A stretch of DNA of 64,000 bases from an uncultured Lachnospiraceae bacterium (GCA_947629585.1 CANREH010000005.1:1-64000); one strand, 5' to 3'; shown: positions 17,746 to 27,753, counted from the stretch's first letter. A program made the numbers and translations. Notes: generated from the letters alone by a model not told the origin.

Positions 17746-20559
17746 CTACTTATGTTTCTTTACGTCCTTTTTGTACTGGCCAAAATAATATTTATAAACA
17801 TCGCCTGCCACCTTCGCGGCATTGCTGGATGTATATCCATAAGGGATGGCGACCGTCACGGTAATGTCCGGATTTTCAAACGGCGAAAATGACATAAACC
17901 ATGCGTGGTTCGGGTGGAACACGCTCTGCTGCGCCGTCCCCGTCTTCCCTGCCACCTTTTTCCCGACATTGCGGAATACTGTGCTCAGGGAATACGAACT
18001 ATTGACCACCATATACATCCCTTTTTTCACGGCGTCCCATGTGCTGTCCTTAATCGAATCCAGCTTATTGCGCACTTTCGCTTTATTGTCCTTGACAAGC
18101 TTTCCGTTCAAATCCGTCACCTTGTCCACCAGCGTCAGGTCATAGCACGTCCCTTCATTGGCAATCGTCGTCACATAACGGGCAACCTGCGCCGGGTAAT
18201 AGGCGTTGGTTCCCTGCCCGATTGCGGTGCGGACAGCATCCTCGTTGGAGATCTGGGAATCATATTCCGCGACCTCCAAACCGGAAGGAGCATCGAATCC
18301 AAACATTTTAGCATATTTCCGGATCGTTTTCAAACCCTTTGCGCTGTTATATTTTCCGTTGTCATTGCTCAGTTTATAACCAACTTCATAGAAAAATACA
18401 TTGCAGGAATCCCGAATCGCCTCCGAGACATTGTCCCATCCATGCCCTGACGGGTAAATATGGCACTTCGGGCTCGGCGAGATCTTATTAAAAACGCCGC
18501 CGCAGTAATTCTCGCTGGTAAGGGAAATCACCCCTTCCTCCAGGCCCGCTATCGCGATTAACGGCTTATAGGTAGAGCCGGGCGCAAACCTTGTCTGGGT
18601 TGGGCGGTAATTCATATACAGGGAATCGCTTGCCATCAGGCGGTTATAATATTCCGAATCCACCGTATTCGCCATTTTATTGTTGTCATATCCCGGATAA
18701 GATACCGCCGCCAGCGTCTCCCCTGTCTTTACCTTTGTCACGACAATCGAGCCAGAACACGGGTCAAGCCCTAAATCCCCCGGGGTAATCTCATAATCCC
18801 TCATCTTCTGCGTGATGAAATTGTAAGCGGAAACCCCTCCGGAAGAAAGCCTTGCCACCATATTTTCATCATACCTTAAATATCCCTGATCGTAAAGCAG
18901 GATGCAGATTTCCCTTCCGGAAACCACAAAATCATAAATCATGTAATAATAAAGCTTTTTTGTAAACTCGCTGTCTTCCTTTAACTGCTCCCTGATATAA
19001 TCAAGAAGCTGATCGTAGATCTCCGCCGCGCTGGAAAAAGCATCGCCGACTTTTAGTTTCTTTAAATCAATCCAGTTATTGGAAATCAAATACTGTAAAT
19101 ATTCGCTTAAGCTGATCTTATTGTTGCTGTAATTTTTATAGGTAATATCATCCTCGGTAATATTGTCCGACAGGATAATGCCATTATCAACCAGCATGGA
19201 ATAAATATAATCCAGATACTCCTCATATTCCTTCGATGCTTTGGAATTGACCGTCCGGCTGTTCTCGTCAAGAAGCTCCGTAAGCCTTGCAAATACCTTT
19301 TCCCGCTTATTCAGATATTTCCCGTAGACGCTTTTTTCCGTTTCCGACGCATTCTTATCATTAAAATGCGTAACGTCAATCAGGCTGTTTTTAATGAACG
19401 CATAGTATACGTCATAAATCGGGATTTTAATATCCTTCGCGGACTTTCCCTTCGTCCCCGTATCTTTGGAATTTACAATATTGGACAGTAAAATATCCGT
19501 TAAATTTTTCTCCAGGATCTTGTAACATTTGTTCTGCAGGATACCGCTCAAGGTCAGCGTCAAATCATTTCCCGCCACCGGATCGGTCTTTTCCACAATT
19601 TCCTGCACGCGTCCCGTCGTGCCGTCCACAGTCAGCTTCTCTGTACCGTTCTTTCCGTGCAGATACTTTTCATAAGAGCTTTCCAGCCCTGATTTTCCTA
19701 TCTGATCCTTCTCCGTATAAACGCCTTCCTTATCCTTTTCCTTTAAGTCCGCCAGCATCTCGTCCGAAACGCGCCCAGTATAGCCGAGAATATGGGAAAA
19801 CGCCTCGCTTTTATTATAAATCCGGTAAGATTCCTGCTCGATGTCCATTCCCGGCAGCTCCGCCTGGTTCTCCTTTAAAGCCGCCACCACCTCTTCCGGC
19901 ACATTATGGGCAATCGTAATCGGCTTATACTGGGAATAGCTCTGCATAAACATGGCAAACCGCACCGCCATGATTTTCAGCGTCTCTTCCTGCGTATACT
20001 GATCGGAAATCAGAAACTTCGGGCATTCCATCGCCGTGCCGCTGCGCAGAAACTCATAAACCTCTTCCGCATCCGCGTCCACCTGCTCCTGCGTCAGCTC
20101 ATCTATGGATTTTGCATAATAAATTTCTTTCTTAAAACGGAGAATAGTATTTTCATCCTCATTAAACACAAGGTTCCCTTTTTTATCTTCTTCAATATAA
20201 AAGGTCGTGGCAAGCTCCCCGCCGTTTTCCTCTATCATGGAAATCAGGCGGTAAATCATATCGTTGAGCTCATCGTTTGTCTGGAACCCGCCGACATTTT
20301 CCAGCGTAACCGCATAGGATAACCCGTTATAGGCAAGCTTTTTCCCTTCTCGGTCATAAATATTTCCCCTTGTGCTGGTAATGTAGCGGTACTTTGTTGT
20401 CAAATTGGCGCCGCTCTGCGCATATTCCTCCCCTTTGATAATCTGGAGGTAAAAAAGCCTGTGGAACAAAAGCACTGCCATGCAGATATAAATAAGGGTA
20501 ATCGGCAGCAGGCGGGACTGAAAAAAATTTTTTATGTTCTCTAACAGATTGTCAAGCAT
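17746..20559 (-). CDS. mrdA: Class B penicillin-binding protein 2 (elongation transpeptidase)
   Basis: The 937-residue protein has one N-terminal membrane segment, a dimerisation region opening with RGNIYDREGKKLAYN, and a transpeptidase domain with STYK at 662-665, SCN at 718-720 and KTG at 872-874. It cross-links new peptidoglycan alongside RodA during elongation. It is longer than the usual 600-700 residues because of roughly 200 extra charged residues between about 365 and 560, ahead of the transpeptidase core. The start is ATG 20559, seven bases after AAGGAGG and overlapping the mreD stop by eight bases; a longer frame to 20655 lies inside mreD and was not used. Confidence 0.93.
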   Translation of the reverse strand: MLDNLLENIKNFFQSRLLPITLIYICMAVLLFHRLFYLQIIKGEEYAQSGANLTTKYRYITSTRGNIYDREGKKLAYNGLSYAVTLENVGGFQTNDELNDMIYRLISMIEENGGELATTFYIEEDKKGNLVFNEDENTILRFKKEIYYAKSIDELTQEQVDADAEEVYEFLRSGTAMECPKFLISDQYTQEETLKIMAVRFAMFMQSYSQYKPITIAHNVPEEVVAALKENQAELPGMDIEQESYRIYNKSEAFSHILGYTGRVSDEMLADLKEKDKEGVYTEKDQIGKSGLESSYEKYLHGKNGTEKLTVDGTTGRVQEIVEKTDPVAGNDLTLTLSGILQNKCYKILEKNLTDILLSNIVNSKDTGTKGKSAKDIKIPIYDVYYAFIKNSLIDVTHFNDKNASETEKSVYGKYLNKREKVFARLTELLDENSRTVNSKASKEYEEYLDYIYSMLVDNGIILSDNITEDDITYKNYSNNKISLSEYLQYLISNNWIDLKKLKVGDAFSSAAEIYDQLLDYIREQLKEDSEFTKKLYYYMIYDFVVSGREICILLYDQGYLRYDENMVARLSSGGVSAYNFITQKMRDYEITPGDLGLDPCSGSIVVTKVKTGETLAAVSYPGYDNNKMANTVDSEYYNRLMASDSLYMNYRPTQTRFAPGSTYKPLIAIAGLEEGVISLTSENYCGGVFNKISPSPKCHIYPSGHGWDNVSEAIRDSCNVFFYEVGYKLSNDNGKYNSAKGLKTIRKYAKMFGFDAPSGLEVAEYDSQISNEDAVRTAIGQGTNAYYPAQVARYVTTIANEGTCYDLTLVDKVTDLNGKLVKDNKAKVRNKLDSIKDSTWDAVKKGMYMVVNSSYSLSTVFRNVGKKVAGKTGTAQQSVFHPNHAWFMSFSPFENPDITVTVAIPYGYTSSNAAKVAGDVYKYYFGQYKKDVKKHK

Positions 20560-21088
20560 TATCTTCCTCCTTCTGCCTGCCCTGCACAGCCGGATGGTTG
20601 TGGAGCCAGAGTAAAAGCTTATAAATAAAAACAGCGGCCAGCAAGGTATACACAAGCTCCGGCAGCATAATTTTTACAAAATATGTACCGAACGCCTGCC
20701 GGTTCCTCAGCAGAAACTCCGCGCAGTAATACAGAAAATTAAACAATAAATCCCCCGCGCCTGTCAGCAGAAGCGGGATAGAATATTCCTCTCCCGGGGA
20801 ATAAATCTGATGCACAAGCCCGGCAAGATACCCGTCCAGCATATAAAACAGGGCATAGAGCCCAATGACATTGCCGTAGACACAGTCCACGAAAAGCCCG
20901 CAGGCCATGCCGCAGAAAATTCCCGGCACAGAGCCGTTTAACAGCCCCGCCGTCACCGCAACAATCACTAACAGGTTCGGCGCAACGCCCGCCAGGGAAA
21001 ACCACTGAAACACCGTTGTCTGTAACAGGAAACATACCACAATACCTGCAAAATACAGAAAAAATCGTCTTAACGCCATGCCATCCAC
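20552..21088 (-). CDS. mreD: Rod shape-determining protein MreD
   Basis: The 178-residue protein has five to six hydrophobic segments and the MreD pattern with NLLVIVAVTAGLLNGSVPG and GLFVDCVYGNVIGLYAL. It is a membrane partner of MreC in the elongasome. It is poorly conserved in sequence, so its position between mreC and mrdA is a large part of the assignment. The gene begins two bases after the mreC stop and overlaps mrdA by eight bases. Confidence 0.9.
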   Translation of the reverse strand: MDGMALRRFFLYFAGIVVCFLLQTTVFQWFSLAGVAPNLLVIVAVTAGLLNGSVPGIFCGMACGLFVDCVYGNVIGLYALFYMLDGYLAGLVHQIYSPGEEYSIPLLLTGAGDLLFNFLYYCAEFLLRNRQAFGTYFVKIMLPELVYTLLAAVFIYKLLLWLHNHPAVQGRQKEEDNA

Positions 21089-21090
21089 CT

Positions 21091-21966
21091 TTACTCATCA
21101 TACATATAAGCCTCGTCCGGCAAATCCACCTTAAGCTCTGTAATCACCAAAACCATATTTAACGAAGTAAAATCAACCGAAGGCGTCAGCTGCCCTGTCA
21201 TTGTCATATTGGTGGAATCCACCTCCAGGTTCTTAATTTTCCCAATCAGAATCCCCGGGAGGAACTTAGAGCTCACCCTTGAAGTCACGACTTCATAGCC
21301 CTCCTTTATCTTCGAGCCTTTGTCAATCATGCCTACCGGGAGATATCCCCCGTCCTCGATCGTAGTCAGGTTCCCTTCCACGATACAGGTTTCGTTCGTC
21401 TCTAAAAACATACCGCTGATATTGCTCTTGTCGTCAATAATGGAACGGACCTTCGCATAATTTTTGCCGACTTCATAGACAAGGCCGACAAGCCCTGCCC
21501 CTGCGATGACATTCATATCCTTCTCAATCCCGTCACTGCTCCCCTTATCAATCGTAAACACCTCGAACCAGTTGCCGGAATCCTTGCTGATAATATGCGC
21601 CGCCACCTTCGGATAATCAGCATAGCTGCTGTCCAGCTCATAAAGCTCCCTCAGATTATCCAGCTCATATTTATCTTTCTGGAGAATTTTATTATTATAT
21701 TCCAGTTCGTCCACTTCCTGGTGCAGGGCGTCATTTTCCGCCTGGAGCTTTTCCATCTTTTTGAAAGAACGGATCTCATCGGAAACGAGCTGCCCGATGC
21801 TGTTAATCCCCTTCTGCATCGGCGTCATCACAGTCCCTACCGCCGTTTTGACCGGAGCAATCTGATCCTCATATTTAAAGGACAGAATAATCATCACCAG
21901 GCAGCAGATGGAACAGATGAACAGAACATAACGCGGCTGTATTGTAATTGTTAACTTGTTCCTCAT
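21091..21966 (-). CDS. mreC: Rod shape-determining protein MreC
   Basis: The 291-residue protein has a short cytoplasmic N-terminus, one membrane segment at about 12-29, a coiled coil at about 65-110 and two beta-barrel domains. Family blocks are AHIISKDSGNWFEVFTIDKG and AGLVGLVYEVG, with the C-terminal SSKFLPGILIGKI. It is the extracellular scaffold that links MreB filaments to PBP2. It lies between mreB and mreD in one transcript. Confidence 0.95.
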   Translation of the reverse strand: MRNKLTITIQPRYVLFICSICCLVMIILSFKYEDQIAPVKTAVGTVMTPMQKGINSIGQLVSDEIRSFKKMEKLQAENDALHQEVDELEYNNKILQKDKYELDNLRELYELDSSYADYPKVAAHIISKDSGNWFEVFTIDKGSSDGIEKDMNVIAGAGLVGLVYEVGKNYAKVRSIIDDKSNISGMFLETNETCIVEGNLTTIEDGGYLPVGMIDKGSKIKEGYEVVTSRVSSKFLPGILIGKIKNLEVDSTNMTMTGQLTPSVDFTSLNMVLVITELKVDLPDEAYMYDE

Positions 21967-21985
21967 TGGAAACCTCCCAACTGCC

Positions 21986-23008
21986 CTAAGCAGAGTAATT
22001 CGCCTGTTTCAGTGAAAACGCCAGCTCGGAAAGCGACGGATCTTCCATAATCTTGCCCATGCCGTTGACTACGGAATTTTCCGGATCCTTCACAAGGTTC
22101 ACCCGCAGCCCCGTCTCGCCGGAAATCAGCTCGTCCAGACGGCGGATCTGGGAAGATCCCCCGGTAATGTAAATGCCGGAATCAATGATATCCGCAGAAA
22201 TCTCCGGCGGGGTACGCTCAAGGATCACTTTAATTGCGTCTATAATTGTAGTCAAATGTTCCGTAATGGAATCAAAGACCATGTCCGAATCCACTTCCAT
22301 CTCAGTCGGAAGACCTGAAACAACATCGCGCCCATAGACCTTCATGGACTCTGTTGGCGACAATACTGCACAGGCAAGCTGCTTTTTAATGCCCTCGGCC
22401 GTCTTATCGCCAATCACAAGCCCGTACTTTTTCTTTACCGTCAGTTTAATTGTTTCATCTAACTTGCTTCCCCCGACAGGGATCAGCTTGCTTAACACAA
22501 TGCCGCCCAGGGAAAGGATCGAGATCTCTGTCGTCTCCGCGCCGATATCCACAATCATAACCCCCTGCGCCGTCGTGACATCTAACTCCGCTCCGGTAGC
22601 ATCCGCAATCGGTTTCTCCACAATCCAGATACGCTTCGCCTTTGCATTGGAATTCGCAATCAAATCATAAAAAGCGCGCTTTTCCACCTCGGTAATATCG
22701 TTCGGCACCGCCACATAAAACTCCCTGCCGCCAAACAACTGCCTGGAATTGAGCTGGCCGATAAAGGTGTCAAGCAGTGCCTGCATATTTTCAATATCCG
22801 CGACAACGCCGCACTTCACCGGATAAGATACCGTAATATTTACCGGCGCCTTCTCAAACATCTCATAAGCCTCGTTTCCGACAGCAATCACCTTTTTCCT
22901 GTCAGCAACCGCGATTACATTCTTCTCGTCCAGAAGAACCCCCTGTCCCTTTCTGTAAATCTTTATCATGCTTGTGCCAAAATCAATTCCATATGCTTTT
23001 CTGGACAT
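21986..23008 (-). CDS. mreB: Actin-like shape protein MreB
   Basis: The 340-residue protein has the actin-fold nucleotide motifs: GIDFGTSMIKIY near the N-terminus, the phosphate-2 loop MIVDIGAETTEISILSLGG, and the adenosine motif GIYITGGSSQIRRLDELI. MreB filaments under the membrane guide PBP2/RodA wall synthesis, and their presence predicts a rod-shaped cell. The start ATG 23008 has AAAGGAG seven bases before it; the frame seven codons longer has none. Relatives such as Mbl are possible, but the mreC/mreD neighbourhood favours MreB. Confidence 0.95.
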   Translation of the reverse strand: MSRKAYGIDFGTSMIKIYRKGQGVLLDEKNVIAVADRKKVIAVGNEAYEMFEKAPVNITVSYPVKCGVVADIENMQALLDTFIGQLNSRQLFGGREFYVAVPNDITEVEKRAFYDLIANSNAKAKRIWIVEKPIADATGAELDVTTAQGVMIVDIGAETTEISILSLGGIVLSKLIPVGGSKLDETIKLTVKKKYGLVIGDKTAEGIKKQLACAVLSPTESMKVYGRDVVSGLPTEMEVDSDMVFDSITEHLTTIIDAIKVILERTPPEISADIIDSGIYITGGSSQIRRLDELISGETGLRVNLVKDPENSVVNGMGKIMEDPSLSELAFSLKQANYSA

Positions 23009-23022
23009 GATGAAACTCCTTT

Positions 23023-23709
23023 CTACCAATAACCCTGCTCGCGCAGGCTAATATAACACTTATCTCCGATCACGATATGATCGACGAGCTGTATCCCCAG
23101 TAAACTCCCGGCATCCCTTACTCTTTTCGTCGCATAGATATCCTCCCTGCTCGGGGTCGGATCGCCGCTCGGATGGTTATGGAGAAGGCAGACTGAACAG
23201 GCTTCATAGCGCAGTGCCTCCAAAAAAATCTCCCGGGGGCTTGCCACGGACATATTGACGGTTCCAGAAGATACCAGGATATCCTTTATCATTCCCTGTT
23301 TTGTGTCTAAAAATACCGCCCGAAGCACTTCTGTACTGCGAAAACGCATATCTTCCATAAAATATCCTGCGATTTTCTCCGGCGTATCCATGCGGATTCT
23401 CTCTTCTCTCCTCGACATGGCAATCCTCCGGCTCAATTCCCCGATGCACTGGATCTGGATCGCCTTTACATACCCGATGCCTTTCATCTTCATCAACTGC
23501 CTGATGGATCTTCTCTGGATTCCCAAAAATCCATTGCTCTCCACCAAAATACGCTGTGCAAGCTCCACCGAGGACTGTCCCTTCGAGCCTGTCCGGATAA
23601 TCACAGCCAAAAGCTCCGCGTCAGATAAGCAGGCAGCCCCGAACTTCTCACATTTCTCATAAGGGCGTTCCTCCGACGGAAGCTCCTTTACCGTATAATG
23701 TTTTATCAT
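23023..23709 (-). CDS. radC: RadC family protein (JAB/MPN-like domain)
   Basis: The 228-residue protein has an N-terminal helix-hairpin-helix region (GAACLSDAELLAVIIRTG and MKMKGIGYVKAIQIQ) followed by the RadC metalloprotease-like domain with LLHNHPSGDPTPSREDI, the JAMM motif. Despite its name its role in DNA repair is unproven. radC often precedes mreB in Firmicutes, as here, with a 14-base gap. The start ATG 23709 is preceded by AAAGGA; the frame 16 codons longer was not used. All JAMM residues appear intact. Confidence 0.93.
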   Translation of the reverse strand: MIKHYTVKELPSEERPYEKCEKFGAACLSDAELLAVIIRTGSKGQSSVELAQRILVESNGFLGIQRRSIRQLMKMKGIGYVKAIQIQCIGELSRRIAMSRREERIRMDTPEKIAGYFMEDMRFRSTEVLRAVFLDTKQGMIKDILVSSGTVNMSVASPREIFLEALRYEACSVCLLHNHPSGDPTPSREDIYATKRVRDAGSLLGIQLVDHIVIGDKCYISLREQGYW

Positions 23710-23823
23710 ACATTTCCTTTCTACCGTATGTCCACAGAAAAAAGGTTTCTGATCCAATTTATTCTAACACACCACTTTTCATTTGTACAGATCAATTTCT
23801 TCCTTCTTTTTCCTATACCATTT

Positions 23824-25401
23824 CTATACAACGGCCTCCACAATCAATTTGTCCCCATAGCGGACTTCCCTGATCCCTGTCTGTTTCTTCTTATTAAAAT
23901 TAAACGTAAGCAAATAACCGGTGTCCAAATGATAGTAATCCAAATATTCTGCCAACTGTCTTTCCCCTTTTTCATGGTAGGCATTTCCTTTCCATATCTT
24001 TAACTCTATTACAAACTGTTCCATGCCATAATCGACAATTACATCTGTCCTTAATGCTGTCCTTGTCTGGGCTTCAATATAATAATTCCCCCTGCCGTTA
24101 ATAATCGGCCGGAGAAACATTAAAAACAGCCTCCGCCCTTCTTCCTCGTAAAATCTTTCCGGTACTTCTCCATATAATTCCGTAAACTGAGCAATAAATT
24201 TTTCCAGGACAAGACGCATATTCAAATGTCCATTTGCAATAAACTGGCTTTTGTCCTGCGACGAAATATCATAATCTTCCCCTTTTGTTATCTCAGAGTC
24301 TGTAAGAAAATAATCATATAAAAATACCTCAAAAATGCGGTTTGCTATTACCATTTTTGCATTTACTTTCTTAAGAAACCCAAACATTTCTGCATTTATC
24401 AACGCATCCGAAGCCATCGTATAAGAAATTTCTTTCCCTTGAAACAAAATTTCGTAAAGCATACCGCCTAATTCCGGATAATCTTCCAGCTTATTGAGCA
24501 GTGATTCAAACAAACTACTTTTTTCCAAAAGAAGTAACTTAACCGCTTCCAAAAATCCTTCTTTGGTCCATGCAGGCTTTAAATGCAAAGAAACCTGCTC
24601 ATCAATTAATTTACAGATTCTGGAAACCAAATATGGATACCCTGATGTATACTCATAAATAAGCCCTGCTATTTTTTTCACATCCATACCCGTTTTATGA
24701 TCCTTCTCATAATCCATAAGCATTCCTGCAATCCCATCACAATCAAAACTCATATCTACCAGGAAATCAGCGGCAATATTCCACGGACTATTATGGCTTA
24801 TTTCCTGGGAGCCTCTTACCTTTTTCTTTAAATGCCTGATATCATGCACACTGGCAAGAATCACAGACTGAAAAGCCGGCGTTCCCTTTGATGTCCTTGC
24901 AAGATAATAAGCGCGAAGCTGCGCAAGAAAATCTATAAATACCGGATGATTCGACGCGCTGTCAACCTCATCAATCATCAAAATGACTGATTTTGCAGTT
25001 TCCCGAAACCATTCCTTAAAGCAATGAAACATCTCATTTAAAGATTTTCTTTCCTTGTGCCCATAGGCAAACAATTCCAGTTTTTCTAATATCTTTTCCG
25101 GAATATCATCCCTGGCATTATCCAGCAATTCTCTCATAAATACCGTTACAAATGCAGTTTCTGAAGCAAAATCCTCATCACCAAGCATCTGAAAATCCAA
25201 ATGTACAACAAGATACTCTCCACAAAGAAAATTATCCAACATACAAAGCGTTGTCGTCTTTCCATACTGCCTTGCCCGGTTAATGACAAAATAATCCCCT
25301 TCCTCTATCATATCTTTCATCTGTTGAAGATTCTTGTCAATATTCACCATATAATGCAGCTTTGGATTACATACCCCTGTTACATTAAACTTTTTTCTCA
25401 T
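23824..25401 (-). CDS. AAA-like ATPase fused to a PD-(D/E)XK nuclease-like domain
   Basis: The 525-residue protein begins MRKKFNVTGVCNPKLHYMV and has a Walker A-like loop NRARQYGKTTTLCML at about residues 42-56 and a Walker B-like VILMIDEVDSAS near 140. This is the family of AAA-ATPase-like proteins with a C-terminal PD-(D/E)XK domain. The nuclease-like end is at about 430-500, with TDVIVDYG then FVIELKIW and KGERQLAEYLDYY, matching the D...ExK pattern. These proteins are numerous in gut Clostridia and Bacteroidetes and have no established role; defence or mobile-element links have been suggested. It sits alone between radC and queH, and its 23710-23823 flank holds no clear signal. Confidence 0.82.
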   Translation of the reverse strand: MRKKFNVTGVCNPKLHYMVNIDKNLQQMKDMIEEGDYFVINRARQYGKTTTLCMLDNFLCGEYLVVHLDFQMLGDEDFASETAFVTVFMRELLDNARDDIPEKILEKLELFAYGHKERKSLNEMFHCFKEWFRETAKSVILMIDEVDSASNHPVFIDFLAQLRAYYLARTSKGTPAFQSVILASVHDIRHLKKKVRGSQEISHNSPWNIAADFLVDMSFDCDGIAGMLMDYEKDHKTGMDVKKIAGLIYEYTSGYPYLVSRICKLIDEQVSLHLKPAWTKEGFLEAVKLLLLEKSSLFESLLNKLEDYPELGGMLYEILFQGKEISYTMASDALINAEMFGFLKKVNAKMVIANRIFEVFLYDYFLTDSEITKGEDYDISSQDKSQFIANGHLNMRLVLEKFIAQFTELYGEVPERFYEEEGRRLFLMFLRPIINGRGNYYIEAQTRTALRTDVIVDYGMEQFVIELKIWKGNAYHEKGERQLAEYLDYYHLDTGYLLTFNFNKKKQTGIREVRYGDKLIVEAVV

Positions 25402-25446
25402 GGTACGCCTCCTGAAAATTACATCATAAAACCAATCAATAACCTT

Positions 25447-26112
25447 TTACTTTTCCCTTCTGGAAAAGACGCAGCCGCAGTAATTCTGCCGATACAGCCC
25501 GTATTCCTCCGACAGCTCGCAGGAACGTCTGTAACCGTTCTTTTTCTTAAAATCCGAAGGCAGATAGGAGATCCCGTACTCCCTTCCAACCCTTTCCCCG
25601 ATTTCATTGAGCTTCTGCGCATTTTTGTGCGGGCTGATGGAAAGCGTCGTCGTAAAATAATCATATCCCTGTGCATGTTCCGCCGCTTCCCGAAGCCTCA
25701 ATTCATAACAGGCAAAGCACCGCTCTCCTCCTTCCGGAAGCGTTTCCATCCCCCGGACCGTTTCATAAAACCGCTCCGGATCATACCGCCCTTCTAAAAA
25801 CTGAATCGGGTAAGACGTCTCTTTTCCTCCCATCAGCTCCCCCTGCCGTCCGAGAAAACGCTTTAATTCCTCCACCCGCTTTTTATATTCCTGCTGCGGG
25901 GAAATATTCGGGTTATAGTAAAACACCGTAATCTTAAAATACTGCGCCAGATATTCCAGGCAGTAGCTGCTGCAGGGAGCGCAGCAGGCATGTAATAAAA
26001 GCGTCGGCACTCTGTTATTTTTCCTGTTTTCCTCTATCAGCTTTTCCAGTTCCCTCTGGTAATTTTTCTTCTCCAAACCGCAGTCCGCCAAACCGGCCCT
26101 GCCGGATGGCAT
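25447..26112 (-). CDS. queH: Epoxyqueuosine reductase QueH
   Basis: The 221-residue product matches QueH (formerly DUF208), which reduces epoxyqueuosine to queuosine in tRNA wobble position 34 and is the non-homologous replacement of QueG in many anaerobes. It has the cysteine pairs HACCAPCSSYCLEYL near residue 40 and RCFACYELRL near 130, and the C-terminal CELSEEYGLYRQNYCGC, which bind an iron-sulfur cluster and a second metal. The remainder has a PP-loop-like fold. No other queuosine gene is nearby. Confidence 0.93.
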   Translation of the reverse strand: MPSGRAGLADCGLEKKNYQRELEKLIEENRKNNRVPTLLLHACCAPCSSYCLEYLAQYFKITVFYYNPNISPQQEYKKRVEELKRFLGRQGELMGGKETSYPIQFLEGRYDPERFYETVRGMETLPEGGERCFACYELRLREAAEHAQGYDYFTTTLSISPHKNAQKLNEIGERVGREYGISYLPSDFKKKNGYRRSCELSEEYGLYRQNYCGCVFSRREK

Positions 26113-26165
26113 CTCCTTCCTTTAAAATCAATGAGCAGCATAAAAGCATTCAAAATAACACTAAA

Positions 26166-26813
26166 CTAACACGGCCTGCAGACAAAACAGCCGTAAGGAT
26201 TGCAGCAGCAGTTGCAGAAGATATTCATTAAAATAATATCCCAGCAGCAGTTTGTCTGCACTCCTCTCCCGCCGCCAAATCCATAGCCGTTCCCCATTGC
26301 CTCATACCAGTTCCCGCCTCCCTGGAGCATCTGGTACAACTGCCGGTACTGCCAGTTATCCGGCTCCAGCTGCATCGCCTTTTTCACATCTTCTTCCGCT
26401 GTAAGGTTATTTCCAAGCCCCGCATTGGCAAGCGCATGAAGATAATACCACTGCCCGTTCTTTACCGAAATATGTTCCAGGACATGCATGGCCTCTTTAA
26501 AATGTCGGTTATTGATATAATTTGCCGCGGCACGGAGCTCTACCGATTCCTGATCATCTTCCCCCTGCGCCGTCCCAAAGCCGCCGAACCCTCCAAAACC
26601 GCCGCCTGTGCCTGCATAAGGATGTTCCCGCTCATATACGATCTGCTGGTACGCTTCCTGCACCTTTTTAAACTTCTCCTCCGCCTCCGCTTTATTGGGA
26701 TTGTTGATATTAGCATCCGGATGGTAAACCCGGCTTAACTTTCTGTATGCTTTTTTAATATCATCCATACTGGCATTCCTGTCAACGCCAAGCACCTGAT
26801 ACGGATCACTCAT
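26166..26813 (-). CDS. J-domain protein with TPR-like middle and cysteine-rich tail
   Basis: The 215-residue protein starts with a full J domain of about 70 residues with HPD at 31-33, so it should stimulate a DnaK-type chaperone. A Gly/Phe-rich linker follows, then helices at about 95-150 that resemble TPR repeats ([37 protein letters not shown]). The last 29 residues hold nine cysteines in a hydrophobic setting ([18 protein letters not shown]), suggesting metal binding or membrane association. Zinc-finger and client-binding domains of DnaJ are missing. Its start overlaps the DUF5685 stop by eight bases; the pair recurs in Lachnospiraceae, so they probably work together. Confidence 0.85.
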   Translation of the reverse strand: MSDPYQVLGVDRNASMDDIKKAYRKLSRVYHPDANINNPNKAEAEEKFKKVQEAYQQIVYEREHPYAGTGGGFGGFGGFGTAQGEDDQESVELRAAANYINNRHFKEAMHVLEHISVKNGQWYYLHALANAGLGNNLTAEEDVKKAMQLEPDNWQYRQLYQMLQGGGNWYEAMGNGYGFGGGRGVQTNCCWDIILMNIFCNCCCNPYGCFVCRPC

Positions 26814-27732
26814 AACGAACCTTCTTTCCTTCGATATCCCTGCACTTCACTTTCTCATGATGCGCCCAAATTCCCGAATATAAAATATTTCTCAATATTT
26901 CCACATGCTCCACCACAGGAAGGACTTCAAAAGCCCGGCAGCACTCCGCCGCCATCTTTTCCAGAATGCGCATGGCATAAGCATCAAACTCTTTCTTTCC
27001 CTCCTGATACGCCTTTTCCTTTTTCATGCCGTCCATGCTATAATAATTGTGGTATTTCCCGGCTTTTTCCATATAAATGCGGAAAAAAGGATTATAATTT
27101 CCGTTCTTTACGTCTTTTTCTATATCCTCCCAGGCATCCATAAGATAAATAAACTTTCCCAGATAAAATCCCATCCTCCGCAGCGGCTCCTCCCAGAGAT
27201 CCTTCTGATAAACAAAGATCTCCGCTAACATCTCCCCGGTATAGCCAGCCGCCAGATCAAGGCCCGCCTTTTTGCTGCCCCTGCTTTTCTCCAGAGTATG
27301 CAGTTTCTTTAAATACTTTTTGACTGCGCGGTATTTCTCCGGGTACGCCTCCGCAGCTCTCCCTGCCTGTTTTTTTAACGCTGCAGAAACTAAAAATCCC
27401 TGAAATTCCTTCTCATCCTCCCAGTCATCTTTCCTGTCATAATAAGCCAATAAAATCCCCATATCCGAAACATACCGGCCCGCCTTTGTCTCATACATCA
27501 GCCGTCTCCTGACAGGATGCAAAGGACAAAAGCCCCAAACCCCCGTTACCTTTTCATCATACAGGCTGCTTAACAACAAATACAAAAATACCATATCATA
27601 AGAAAGCGCAAGCCTTGTCAATGTCCCTCCCGACTCTGCCATCTGCCTGCAGAGCCCGCAGTACCAGCGCTTATACTCCCTGTATTCCTTTATTTTCAGT
27701 TCTTCCACATTGACAGATACATACCCTACCAT
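26806..27732 (-). CDS. DUF5685 family protein
   Basis: The 308-residue, mostly helical protein opens [18 protein letters not shown] and has a CxxC pair (YCGLCRQM) near residue 27 and a further CPLHP near 70, which could bind metal. Acidic stretches [10 protein letters not shown] and [20 protein letters not shown] recall the Asp-rich helices of isoprenoid synthase folds, but I cannot show that activity. It matches the DUF5685 family, usually adjacent to a J-domain gene as here, and is translationally coupled to it. The ATG at 27732 follows AAAAGGGG; a TTG one codon earlier is possible. Confidence 0.8.
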   Translation of the reverse strand: MVGYVSVNVEELKIKEYREYKRWYCGLCRQMAESGGTLTRLALSYDMVFLYLLLSSLYDEKVTGVWGFCPLHPVRRRLMYETKAGRYVSDMGILLAYYDRKDDWEDEKEFQGFLVSAALKKQAGRAAEAYPEKYRAVKKYLKKLHTLEKSRGSKKAGLDLAAGYTGEMLAEIFVYQKDLWEEPLRRMGFYLGKFIYLMDAWEDIEKDVKNGNYNPFFRIYMEKAGKYHNYYSMDGMKKEKAYQEGKKEFDAYAMRILEKMAAECCRAFEVLPVVEHVEILRNILYSGIWAHHEKVKCRDIEGKKVRYE

Positions 27733-27753
27733 CAAACCGCCCCTTTTTCAATT

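Noticed and set aside
17746..20655. A 969-residue version of PBP2
   Set aside because: The additional 32 residues lie within mreD and lack a ribosome-binding site, while ATG 20559 has AAGGAGG at ideal distance.
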